In this document: positions 27,210-35,060 of the stretch, one piece after another | How positions within the stretch are numbered: the stretch's first letter is position 1 | How the letters are laid out: each line of letters opens with the position of its first letter | Origin: Anthropogastromicrobium aceti | GTDB lineage: Bacteria; Bacillota; Clostridia; Lachnospirales; Lachnospiraceae | Strand: one strand, 5' to 3' | Assembly (NCBI RefSeq): GCF_025567095.1 | Contig: NZ_JAOQJH010000001.1 | DNA: 64,000 nt | The notes under the pieces: model-generated | Database searches by the model: none | Seen by the model: the letters and a program-made list of their open reading frames with translations, nothing else | What the model was told of the DNA's origin: nothing | Program-made: the position numbers and the translations under genes

Positions 27210-28127
27210 TTAGAAGATGGATGCAATGTCTGCGATCATTGCTTCTGCTGCTGCTCTTGATGCTTCTGCAAAATGCTCTGGTCCAAACTTGCTGTATGCT
27301 TCCTGCTTATAAGCTGCAATAATTCCTCTTGAGGAGTTTACAATTGCACCAAGACCATCCTCATTAAAGTATGGACGAAGACTTGCAGCAGTACCACCCT
27401 GAGCACCGTAACCTGGAACAAGGATGTAGCTCTTCGGCATTACCTTACGTAAGATTTCACCCATCTTTGGATATGTTGCACCAACAACGCAGCCAACGTA
27501 GCTGTATTCATCGCCCATTGCATCAGCACCCCATTCAGCAACCTTCTCGCCAACAAGCTCATACAGCGGTCTTCCATCGATCAGACGATCCTGGAACTCA
27601 CCACTTGAAGGATTAGAAGTCTTAACAAGAACAAAAATACCCTTCTTTTCTTCCTTGCATACATCAACAAACGGCTTGATGCCATCAGTTCCAAGATAAG
27701 GATTTACGGTTGCGAAATCTTCATCAAATGCAGTAATTTTTTTGCTTCCAACAGTTACTTTTCCCAGATGACCAACTGCATATGCAGCAGAGGTAGAACC
27801 GATATCGCCTCTCTTTACATCACCAATTACAACAAGATCCTTTGACTTACAGTAATCAACAGTCTTCTTATATGCAGCAACGCCCGGAACACCAAACTGC
27901 TCATACATAGCAATCTGCGGCTTTACAGCAGGCACGATATCATAGATCTGGTCTACAATTGCCTTATTAAACTGCCAGATTGCTTCTGCTGCTCCCTCTA
28001 AGGTCTCTCCGTACTCCTCGAATGCCTTCTTCTGAACAAATTCCGGCACATAATTTAACATTGGATCAAGGCCTACTACAACTGGTGCTCCCATTTTTTT
28101 GATTTTGCTAACAAGTTTGTTAATCAT
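27210..28127 (-). CDS. pyrF: Orotidine 5'-phosphate decarboxylase (long type)
   Basis: Decarboxylates OMP to UMP. The 305-residue form is the longer PyrF subfamily found in clostridia and actinobacteria. Visible are VVGLDPMLNYVPEF at the N-terminus, the catalytic VIGDVKRGDIGSTSAAYA with Asp-Lys-x-x-Asp, LVKTSNPSSGEFQD and LVPGYGAQGGTAASL. AAGGAG precedes the start. It follows pyrC by 34 bases. Confidence 0.97.
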   Translation of the reverse strand: MINKLVSKIKKMGAPVVVGLDPMLNYVPEFVQKKAFEEYGETLEGAAEAIWQFNKAIVDQIYDIVPAVKPQIAMYEQFGVPGVAAYKKTVDYCKSKDLVVIGDVKRGDIGSTSAAYAVGHLGKVTVGSKKITAFDEDFATVNPYLGTDGIKPFVDVCKEEKKGIFVLVKTSNPSSGEFQDRLIDGRPLYELVGEKVAEWGADAMGDEYSYVGCVVGATYPKMGEILRKVMPKSYILVPGYGAQGGTAASLRPYFNEDGLGAIVNSSRGIIAAYKQEAYSKFGPEHFAEASRAAAEAMIADIASIF

Positions 28128-28161
28128 TTTTTATCTCCTTCCTGTATTTGATTTTCAATTT

Positions 28162-29445
28162 TTATTGCTCATTTTCATAAATGATTTTTCCATCGGCAAT
28201 AGTTAATGCAACACGTCCCCACACCTTCTGACCATCAAACGGGGTATTTTTTCCCTTTGAAGCAAAAGAAGCTGCATCAATGACATAAGATTCATCTGGC
28301 ATAATGACTGTGACGTCTGCACAGCTTCCAGGCTTTAATGTTCCCTTATCAATTCCAAGAACCTTTGCTGGATTTGTACTCATATAAGCGATCATCTGCA
28401 TTGGTGTCAGCCAACCTGTACGGACAAGGTTTGTTATTGTAAGTGCAACTGCTGTCTCTAATCCAACAATACCAAATGGTGCCTGTGTAAATGGTTTCGC
28501 CTTCTCGTCAGCATGATGAGGTGCATGGTCTGTTGAGATAACCTCCATAACGCCATCCTTTAATGCCTGCTTAATAGCCTCTACATCTTCCTTAGAACGA
28601 AGCGGCGGATTCATTTTATAGTTCGTATCTTCTGCTGATGGAATATCTTCATCTGAAAGTGCAAAGTGATGTGGGCAGACTTCTGCCGTCAGCTTAACAC
28701 CCATCTCCTTGCCCCACTTTACCAGATTAACGCTTTCTTTTGTCGAGCAGTGACACAAATGAAGCTGTGCACCTGTTTCATTTGCAAGCAGAATATCTCT
28801 TGCTGTAATAATATCCTCTACTGCATTTGAGATACCTGGAAGACCCAGTTCTTTTGCACGCTTTCCTGCATTCATGCAGCCACCGTGAACAAGATTAATA
28901 TCCTCACAATGAGCAAATACTGGAATATCACATTCAGCTGCCTGAAGCATTGCTTCACGATAAACCTCAGAATTCATAACGGATTTTCCATCCTCGCTGA
29001 TTGCAACAATTCCAGCTGCCTTTAATGCTGCAACATCAGTTGGCTGTTCACCCTTTTGACCTACCGTAACAGCACCAACCGGAAGAACATGAACACCACA
29101 TGCTGCTGATGCCTTGTCAAGAACTTCCTTTACCACCTCGGGGCAATCAGTTGAAGGCTTTGTGTTTGGCATAGGGCATACAGTTGTATAACCGCCATGT
29201 GCTGCTGCCAAGCATCCCGTTTCAATAGTTTCCTTATATTCAAGTCCCGGATCACGGAAGTGAACATGAAGATCGATCAAACCTGGCACAACCCAACCAC
29301 CGGCTGCATCAATCACGCGATCAGCCTGATTCGCAGAAAAAGCCTGTTTCTCGCAGATGATGCCATCCTCGATCCACAGGCTTTCCTGAACGTCAAGTTC
29401 CCTGGAAGGGTCCAAAAGCCGTCCATTTTCAACCAAAATACGCAT
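28162..29445 (-). CDS. pyrC: Dihydroorotase
   Basis: Zinc amidohydrolase closing carbamoyl aspartate to dihydroorotate, class I bacterial type. The 427 residues contain LIDLHVHFRDPGLEYKE with the HxH metal motif, CPMPNTKPSTD, the bridging-lysine region replaced by a Glu/Asp-type SEDGKSV, HLCHCSTKE and the late metal Asp in STDHAPHHADEK. GGAGGAGAAGC precedes the ATG. It is the first gene behind the promoter at 29488-29516 and leads the pyr-pur run. Confidence 0.97.
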   Translation of the reverse strand: MRILVENGRLLDPSRELDVQESLWIEDGIICEKQAFSANQADRVIDAAGGWVVPGLIDLHVHFRDPGLEYKETIETGCLAAAHGGYTTVCPMPNTKPSTDCPEVVKEVLDKASAACGVHVLPVGAVTVGQKGEQPTDVAALKAAGIVAISEDGKSVMNSEVYREAMLQAAECDIPVFAHCEDINLVHGGCMNAGKRAKELGLPGISNAVEDIITARDILLANETGAQLHLCHCSTKESVNLVKWGKEMGVKLTAEVCPHHFALSDEDIPSAEDTNYKMNPPLRSKEDVEAIKQALKDGVMEVISTDHAPHHADEKAKPFTQAPFGIVGLETAVALTITNLVRTGWLTPMQMIAYMSTNPAKVLGIDKGTLKPGSCADVTVIMPDESYVIDAASFASKGKNTPFDGQKVWGRVALTIADGKIIYENEQ

Positions 29446-29487
29446 TGCTTCTCCTCCATTTCAACTTTTTTCGTTTTTATCTAAAAT

Positions 29488-29516
29488 ATCATAACATAAA
29501 TACAGGCATTGCACAA
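29488..29516 (-). promoter_or_regulatory. Promoter for the pyrC-led operon
   Basis: Minus strand -35 TTGTGC (29511-29516), 17-base spacer, -10 TATGAT (29488-29493). The expected leader is only about 35 bases long, with no room for a PyrR attenuator, so pyrimidine control is not evident here. Confidence 0.65.
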
Positions 29517-29556
29517 GAGATATTTTTCTTCGATTATTATATTGTTGTTTTTTCGC

Positions 29557-29584
29557 TTGCTTTTTTTTATTTTAGCGTTATGAT
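29557..29584 (+). promoter_or_regulatory. Promoter for the MATE exporter gene
   Basis: Plus strand TTGCTT (29557-29562), 16-base T-rich spacer, TATGAT (29579-29584), then an AAGGAG site at 29603-29608. It is divergent from the pyrC promoter. Confidence 0.55.
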
Positions 29585-29620
29585 AGTGAGAGCATCTACT
29601 AAAAGGAGTAACTATTTTTT

Positions 29621-30985
29621 ATGAGCAGCAAATCACATGAAATGGATCTATGCAGCGGATCCCTTTGGAAAAAAATTTTTGTGTACAGCGTTCCGCTGAT
29701 GTTCACAAACATCCTGCAGGTTTTGTTTAATATGTCAGATGTGGCAGTAGTAGGAAAATTTGCAGGACCAATTGCACTCGGTGCTGTTGGTTCTACCAGC
29801 ATTCTTGTCACGTTATTTACTGGAATTTTGCTTGGTCTTGCCAGCGGTGTAAACGCACTAACTGCACTTCACATTGGATCAAAGGATGATGAAGGGGTAA
29901 AGCGCACTGTACATACTGCGGTAATTATCTGTCTGGCAGGTGGTATTTTAATAACTGTATTTGGCATTCTTTTTTCTCACAATATTCTTGCTTTAATGAA
30001 TACAAAGGATGAACTTATTGATGGAGCTGTATTGTACCTTCGAATCTATCTGCTTGGTATGCCTGCACTTGGATTATATAACTTTGGAAATGCGGTGTTT
30101 AGCGCTGCCGGAGATACGAAACGACCGCTATATTATCTTGCTTTCGCAGGTGTTGTAAATGTCATTTTAAATTTATTCTTCGTTATTGTATGTCACCTTG
30201 GTGTTGCTGGTGTTGCACTTGCAAGTATGATTTCACAGTTCATCTCTGCATTTTTAATCTTGCGGGCGCTGTTGACAGGAAAGGAAAAATATTGTCTGCG
30301 TTTATCAGAAATTCGCTTTGACAAAAGAAAAGCTGCCGGTATTTTAAAAATTGGAATTCCTTCTGCTTTCCAGTACTCACTATTTGCCTTCGCCAATTTG
30401 TTTGTGCAAAGCAGTGTCAATTCCTTTGACCATATTCTTGTAGAAGGAAACTCTGCCGCTGCAAATGCAGATCCTCTTGTATATGATATGATGGCTGCTT
30501 TTTATACAGCCTGTTCCAGTTTTATTGCCCAAAATTTTGGTGCACGGAAAAAGAAACGTATTCTGCAAACCTATTTGATATGTTTGTTTTACTCTTTTAT
30601 TACAAGCTTAGTACTTGGTGTAGGCATTTATCTTGCAAGATATCCGTTTCTTTATCTGTTTACAAGTGATAAGGCTGTTGTGGAAGCTGGTATTACAAGA
30701 CTTTCCATTATGGCGCTTTCTTATAGTGCCTCGGCTTTTATGGATGCTTCCATTGCTGCCTCAAGAGGTCTTGGAAAGACAGCTGTTCCTACTTTTGTTG
30801 TTGTTATGGGATCATGCGTATTTCGTATCATCTGGATATATACGATATTCGCCTATTTCCATACCATCCAGTCGCTCTACATCCTATATGTATTCTCTTG
30901 GGGAATCACTGCAATTGCGGAGAATATATATTTCTTCCATGTTTACCGCCATACACTGACAGGTAAAACTGAATCGCATTTCTGA
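29621..30985 (+). CDS. MATE family efflux transporter
   Basis: 454 residues with 12 predicted membrane helices in two homologous halves, the MATE (MatE) layout. The N-terminal half has SVPLMFTNILQVLFNMSDVAVVGKF and the second half PSAFQYSLFAFANLFVQSS. Proteins of this family export drugs, dyes or metabolites with Na+ or H+; the substrate here is unknown. It stands alone on the plus strand between divergent pyrC and a convergent LURP-one gene, with its own promoter and tandem hairpins after it. Confidence 0.93.
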   Translation: MSSKSHEMDLCSGSLWKKIFVYSVPLMFTNILQVLFNMSDVAVVGKFAGPIALGAVGSTSILVTLFTGILLGLASGVNALTALHIGSKDDEGVKRTVHTAVIICLAGGILITVFGILFSHNILALMNTKDELIDGAVLYLRIYLLGMPALGLYNFGNAVFSAAGDTKRPLYYLAFAGVVNVILNLFFVIVCHLGVAGVALASMISQFISAFLILRALLTGKEKYCLRLSEIRFDKRKAAGILKIGIPSAFQYSLFAFANLFVQSSVNSFDHILVEGNSAAANADPLVYDMMAAFYTACSSFIAQNFGARKKKRILQTYLICLFYSFITSLVLGVGIYLARYPFLYLFTSDKAVVEAGITRLSIMALSYSASAFMDASIAASRGLGKTAVPTFVVVMGSCVFRIIWIYTIFAYFHTIQSLYILYVFSWGITAIAENIYFFHVYRHTLTGKTESHF

Positions 30986-31033
30986 CTTAACCCAGCGGCA
31001 AGCCACTGGGTTTTCGCCTAAAAATTTTATAAC
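30981..31033 (+). repeat. Hairpin repeat, copy A (also terminator-like after MATE gene)
   Basis: CCCAGCGGCAAGCCACTGGG forms an 8-pair hairpin followed by TTTTCGCC. Its left 30 bases (30981-31010) are identical to 60768-60797, and its right 28 bases (31006-31033) are identical to 61172-61199, so it is one copy of a dispersed intergenic unit. It may act as the MATE terminator. Confidence 0.8.
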
Positions 31034-31086
31034 AATAAAGACCTTCCGCTGTTCATTTTTCAACGAACAACTGGAAGGTCTTTATT
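31034..31086. terminator. Bidirectional terminator between MATE and LURP-one genes
   Basis: AATAAAGACCTTCC pairs with GGAAGGTCTTTATT, with further GTTC/GAAC pairing inside, between converging genes. Confidence 0.85.
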
Positions 31087-31574
31087 TAATTATTTCTAGA
31101 ACATTTTTCTGCATCCATGGCCAAAACAAACATTAATACATGCAATGCATCTGATGGTCGTGCAATATCTAATACATAAGTATCTGTCATATGAAACAGT
31201 TCCTTTGAGATTTGCGCAATATTTCGTCCGTTTGAATCTAAGATAGAATAATCCCACTCAGTCCAGCTTCCCTCAATCTGCCACCCATTGAAATCAATAT
31301 TATATCTTGGCTTAAAAAAAGTAAATTTCTTGCTGATTTGGCCAATATACCGACAATTATTTTGCAGATCATATTCGTAGATTTCAAATTTAGGAAGAAA
31401 TGTTAAAAACTTTTCCTGTACCATTCCTATGCGATTATTATTTGCATCATAAATCGCCAGGCAATGTCCAATTGAGAGCTGACCTTTTACTGTGTATACA
31501 GTTTCTTCATTCTCGTTATAAATATCATAGCTGTCAAACCATGAAAAAAATCTCTGTCGAAATAATAACCTCAT
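31086..31574 (-). CDS. LURP-one-related (YxjI-like) protein
   Basis: A 162-residue beta-barrel protein of the LURP-one/tubby-like family. It has the usual RQRFFSWFDSYDIYNENEE opening, the middle IYEYDLQNN..IGQISKKFTFFKPRYNID and the C-terminal helix ARPSDALHVLMFVLAMDA. Biochemical role in bacteria is unknown; membrane or lipid contact is suspected from relatives. GGGAGG lies 9 bases before the ATG and overlaps the end of the fliB gene, so the two are probably coupled. Confidence 0.85.
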   Translation of the reverse strand: MRLLFRQRFFSWFDSYDIYNENEETVYTVKGQLSIGHCLAIYDANNNRIGMVQEKFLTFLPKFEIYEYDLQNNCRYIGQISKKFTFFKPRYNIDFNGWQIEGSWTEWDYSILDSNGRNIAQISKELFHMTDTYVLDIARPSDALHVLMFVLAMDAEKCSRNN

Positions 31575-31589
31575 TACATCATTCCTCCC

Positions 31590-32792
31590 TTACGTCAAAA
31601 TAAATGCCAAATATCCCCACTCCCACACAACATCATCAAAACAATCCTGCATGTACTCGTAAATGTCATCTTCCTCATATCCAGTCATACGACAAACTAA
31701 CGTGATTGTGTCGCGTATCTTTTCATATGTCAAAGAACCATTTTGCATCCAATCCAGAAAGAGAAATTGTTTGATCGCTGTATATTCAAGTGCAATCCAT
31801 TCCAGATGAACAATAAAATCCTGCAGGTTTCCATCAGGAAGCAGACAGTCTGATTCAATTTCTGCTGTCAGAAAGCTTCTAAATAATTCCTGCCATTTTG
31901 AAAAATGACCATTAAATTTTCTTTTCTGTTCCAAAAGGAATGTGCTGTTTTCTTCCTCAATTAGTCTTGCTTTGTTAAGCACATCCTTTAGCTCACTCTT
32001 ATACAAGCCTTCTCTTTCATAATTAGTTGTCAAATCCAAAAACAATTCATTTTGTTCAAAAATAGCTGATTCCTGATCAGAAGGAATTTTCGAAATGGCA
32101 TCCGCCAGTTCTTTTTGAAGCTTTTGTGTTTTATACTCTTTAAGATTCTTTTTAATCTGAGCATTGAAATCATCTGAAAATAAAAAATCTTCATTACTGT
32201 TTTCCTGCCAAATACGCCATAGCTCAAGTGCAGCAAAGAAAATATGTTTTAAATTTTCCTGTGGATCAAATTCTTTTCTTCTCATCCAATCAGAAAATAT
32301 GCTGCGTACATTTCTTAAAAAATTTAATTCACTAAATTCAGTATTCTTCTTTCCTTCTATGTTTTCAGTATCCATTTCAATATATTTACAATCTGGATAT
32401 TTTTTCATCAAGTCAATAACAGCTGGACATGACGGCATAAGGAAAAATTCTTCTTGATCTAAAAACTTATGAATTTCTCTTGGAAAAACACGGCATGTCT
32501 TTGATAAAACGTCATCGCCAAATGTACATACCAGACGGCACAGCTTTTGTTCATTTAAGAAAGGACATATATGTTTTTTATTTAATGCAATTACGCGCAT
32601 ATTGTCCTTTTTTTGTGTGTATTGGCTCATATTCTTTCGAACTGGATATACACCCTCTGGTGCTTGTAATTTCTTCCATTTTTCATTTGTCTCGTCATCC
32701 ACTTCGATTTTCCACTCACGGCAGCAGGTGAATGGACATTTATTGGCAGTGCAGACAAATTCATCATAATATTCTGGTTTTCTAATTGTCAT
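31590..32792 (-). CDS. fliB: Flagellin lysine-N-methylase homologue
   Basis: 400 residues. The N-terminus has the Cys-rich cluster CTANKCPFTCCREWKIEVD and then CPFLNEQKLCRLVC followed by LSKTCRVFPREIH, the signature of FliB-type flagellin lysine N-methylases, which probably bind an iron-sulfur cluster. The C-terminal half is helical and poorly conserved. No flagellar gene is in the window, so the target may be elsewhere or different. The start has a weak ribosome site. A copy of the 24-base repeat lies about 125 bases upstream. Confidence 0.85.
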   Translation of the reverse strand: MTIRKPEYYDEFVCTANKCPFTCCREWKIEVDDETNEKWKKLQAPEGVYPVRKNMSQYTQKKDNMRVIALNKKHICPFLNEQKLCRLVCTFGDDVLSKTCRVFPREIHKFLDQEEFFLMPSCPAVIDLMKKYPDCKYIEMDTENIEGKKNTEFSELNFLRNVRSIFSDWMRRKEFDPQENLKHIFFAALELWRIWQENSNEDFLFSDDFNAQIKKNLKEYKTQKLQKELADAISKIPSDQESAIFEQNELFLDLTTNYEREGLYKSELKDVLNKARLIEEENSTFLLEQKRKFNGHFSKWQELFRSFLTAEIESDCLLPDGNLQDFIVHLEWIALEYTAIKQFLFLDWMQNGSLTYEKIRDTITLVCRMTGYEEDDIYEYMQDCFDDVVWEWGYLAFILT

Positions 32793-32915
32793 ATAGTTTT
32801 CTTTCAGTTCTCTTTCTTTTTATTAAATTTTTGAATCAAAATTTTAGTGGTGGTTTGTTGGGTAAATGTGTGTATTTTGGAAAGGGAAGTTTTGGGAGGA
32901 AAATTTTGTTCTTTA

Positions 32916-32939
32916 TAAGTTATGCTACTTTTATGTTAT
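32916..32939. repeat. 24-base direct repeat, left copy
   Basis: Begins TAAGTTATGCTAC and is identical over 24 bases to 34671-34694. It lies in the AT-rich 184-base gap between fliB and the methyltransferase gene, a gap that otherwise shows nothing recognisable. Confidence 0.85.
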
Positions 32940-32976
32940 GTATTTTATATACTCCACCCCAAATTAGCTTTCCAAC

Positions 32977-33585
32977 TTACCCCACATCAAACACCAAAAT
33001 CTTCTCTCTGCTGTCATTTCCATCAAACAAATCTCTGCAGTCAATCTCATCAGAAAACATCAGCTCATCTTGCGTCATCAAAAAACTTACATATTCATCT
33101 GACGGATAATAAAACATAAGCTGAATCGGCCTTGAATTCTCATAATAAGATTCAAGAATCCTTGCTACTACTCTCTTTAGGATTTCTACTGAAAATGGAT
33201 TAAAGAAATAGCAAAAACTCACATCTGATGGTACTTCATAACTTTCTGCATTGGCAAGAACAAATTGTGTACGCGCACCTGAAACCGCATTTTCTCTGTT
33301 TTGTTCTGCTCCTGCAAAAATACGCTCATCATACTCAATACCAACACTATGGCAGCGCGTCTGATATGAAAGAAAAAAACACACTCTTCCCTTTCCTGTT
33401 CCATAATCCAAGACTTTCTGCTTTTTTTGAATCAAACCGCTGTTAGCCAAGCGCTCTAATACACAATATGGTGTTGGCTCATATGGATAACAAAAGGCAT
33501 CAGCATGACTGTCATCACGCCCTGTAGTTTTAATTTTCAACATTTTGTCCCATTGACTCTCCAACTGTTCTTCACTTTGTCCCAT
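32977..33585 (-). CDS. SAM-dependent methyltransferase
   Basis: 202 residues with a class I Rossmann methyltransferase core: motif I VLDYGTGKGRVCFFLS near residue 68, the acidic residue ending strand 2 in SVGIEYDERIF, and FCYFFNPFS in the motif IV position. Substrate unknown. AGAAAGG precedes the ATG. It lies 16 bases after the recombinase-like gene, sharing its promoter, and both are enclosed by the 24-base direct repeats. Confidence 0.85.
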   Translation of the reverse strand: MGQSEEQLESQWDKMLKIKTTGRDDSHADAFCYPYEPTPYCVLERLANSGLIQKKQKVLDYGTGKGRVCFFLSYQTRCHSVGIEYDERIFAGAEQNRENAVSGARTQFVLANAESYEVPSDVSFCYFFNPFSVEILKRVVARILESYYENSRPIQLMFYYPSDEYVSFLMTQDELMFSDEIDCRDLFDGNDSREKILVFDVG

Positions 33586-33601
33586 TCGCTATATTCCTTT
33601 C

Positions 33602-34627
33602 TTATTTCTGTTGTGTTTTTTTGCTACTTTCTTCCTTTGAGGAATCAAGCAGATCTGAAATAGTATAGCCACGCTTCGTTCCCGGAAGCTGGACAGCTGA
33701 TGCCAACCCGACACTTTGCATCTGAAGCGCATATGCCTCACTGATTCCTGCATATTGTGCCGTACTAGTACCCTTTGCACCATCTGACATTAAGAAGCGA
33801 TGAATTGCCGCACTTCGGATTGAAATCAGTGAATATGGCTCTAATATGATACCTGCATTAATTACTTCCTGCTGTGCCTTTCTGCATGCTCTCTGCAAAA
33901 CAGACGCCCTCATCTGCCCGCCATATTTATTATGTAAAAGCCAGTCATCGCCATAATATCCGCCCATTGAAAAAAAGTGCTCGATCTCTTCCATCAAGTC
34001 TTCTCGTATAACTATCAAACGTTTTGCCTTACCAGGAACGGACAGCATACATGTTCCATCCTCTCCATTTCTGATAAATGAGCTAGTCTGAAGCTCAATA
34101 ATCTCACTCGGCGCAAGTGCACATTCATAAGCGAGAAGCGCTGCAACATACACCTGAATATCTGCCTTCTTCATTGCCTGCAAAATAGATGCCATCTGCA
34201 CAGCCGTTGGATATTTGTTCACCTTTGGTGTTGGTGCATGCGCTGGATTTAAAAACTGATCTGACGTTTCTGCATACGATGGATGATTTATACTGTAAAA
34301 ATCCAGAAAGCCAATAATGGCATAATAACGTATTCGCGATGTAGAAACAGAAATCTCACGCTTTACAATTTGATCTGGCATTACACTATTTACATACAAA
34401 ACCCATTCTTCTGGTGTAATTTCATGAATCGGTTTTCGGTAATAATCACAAACTAACAAAATTGCTCCAATATATGTTGACCGTGTTCTCTGGTTTTTTA
34501 ATGTTTGTTCCCAATGATCAAGCGTCAACAAATCTTCACTGCTGAACGTATAGTCTTTTTGTTTTGCCAACAGCTTTTCTGCAGAATTTCTTCGCCTTTT
34601 TTTAGATGATGTCTGACTCTCCTCCAT
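33602..34627 (-). CDS. Tyrosine-recombinase-fold protein lacking recognisable catalytic residues
   Basis: 341 residues. The N-terminal part looks like a SAM-like core-binding domain (TRSTYIGAILLVCDYYRKPI), and the C-terminal part like an integrase catalytic domain. The box I motif GLRxSEL reads CALAPSEIIEL (Arg replaced by Ala). Box II HxLRHT reads LISIRSAAIHRFL (first His and second His lost, Arg kept). No GHxxxxTTxxY ending with Tyr is apparent after QYAGISEAYALQM. It is probably a DNA-binding protein rather than an active recombinase. AAAGGAGG precedes the start, behind a near-consensus promoter, with a 24-base repeat just after the start point. Confidence 0.75.
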   Translation of the reverse strand: MEESQTSSKKRRRNSAEKLLAKQKDYTFSSEDLLTLDHWEQTLKNQRTRSTYIGAILLVCDYYRKPIHEITPEEWVLYVNSVMPDQIVKREISVSTSRIRYYAIIGFLDFYSINHPSYAETSDQFLNPAHAPTPKVNKYPTAVQMASILQAMKKADIQVYVAALLAYECALAPSEIIELQTSSFIRNGEDGTCMLSVPGKAKRLIVIREDLMEEIEHFFSMGGYYGDDWLLHNKYGGQMRASVLQRACRKAQQEVINAGIILEPYSLISIRSAAIHRFLMSDGAKGTSTAQYAGISEAYALQMQSVGLASAVQLPGTKRGYTISDLLDSSKEESSKKTQQK

Positions 34628-34670
34628 AAGCTGCCTCCTTTATTGACTTGGTAGTAAATTTCTTTTTAAT

Positions 34671-34694
34671 TAAGTTATGCTACTTTTATGTTAT
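34671..34694. repeat. 24-base direct repeat, right copy
   Basis: Identical to 32916-32939. It begins two bases below the -10 box of the promoter at 34696-34724 and covers the expected transcription start, so it is placed like an operator. Confidence 0.85.
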
Positions 34695-34695
34695 T

Positions 34696-34724
34696 GTTAT
34701 ATCAAATTTCCAATGATTTGTCAA
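34696..34724 (-). promoter_or_regulatory. Near-consensus promoter of the recombinase-like gene
   Basis: Minus strand -35 TTGACA (34719-34724), 17-base spacer, -10 TATAAC (34696-34701), about 70 bases before the start codon. Confidence 0.8.
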
Positions 34725-34725
34725 C

Positions 34726-34776
34726 AAAAAAAGCTGATACAGACAATCTTTTCATTGTTCTGCATTAGCTTTTTTT
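34726..34776. terminator. Terminator after the 83-residue gene
   Basis: AAAAAAGCT-AT-CAG-CAAT pairs with ATTG-CTG-AT-AGCTTTTTTT, an imperfect long hairpin with A- and T-runs on either side. It sits just before the recombinase-like gene promoter. Confidence 0.7.
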
Positions 34777-34783
34777 GTATTAC

Positions 34784-35035
34784 TTATCGTCTTGTATATC
34801 CCTGTCCACATCCAGGTGCATTTTCTTCAAGCTCTCCTTCTGTGTAATAGCTTGCTCTAAATTCCATATTGATCTGTGAAATTTCCTTTTCTCCCTTAAT
34901 ATAAGCATCATACATATCCCACAGGCTTATTCCACAATTATCGCTGCAGCCATCATCATCTGGAATCCACTCTTTTATCAGTGCAATACGTTCTTCTTTT
35001 GTAGTATCCTTAATTAAAAAACTCTTTGTATTCAT
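34784..35035 (-). CDS. Small 83-residue protein, function unknown
   Basis: Acidic protein with FLIKDTTKEERIALIKEWIP, then DDDGCSDNCGISLWDMYDAYI, ISQINMEFRASY and a C-terminal GCGQGY. The three or so Cys could bind a metal, which is inference. Proteins of this pattern are common in Lachnospiraceae and sometimes carry a misleading purine-synthesis label; nothing here supports that. AGAAAGG precedes the ATG. It lies 25 bases after the ABC-F gene and has its own terminator. Confidence 0.8.
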   Translation of the reverse strand: MNTKSFLIKDTTKEERIALIKEWIPDDDGCSDNCGISLWDMYDAYIKGEKEISQINMEFRASYYTEGELEENAPGCGQGYTRR

Positions 35036-35060
35036 AATTATCTTACCTTTCTAATTTATT

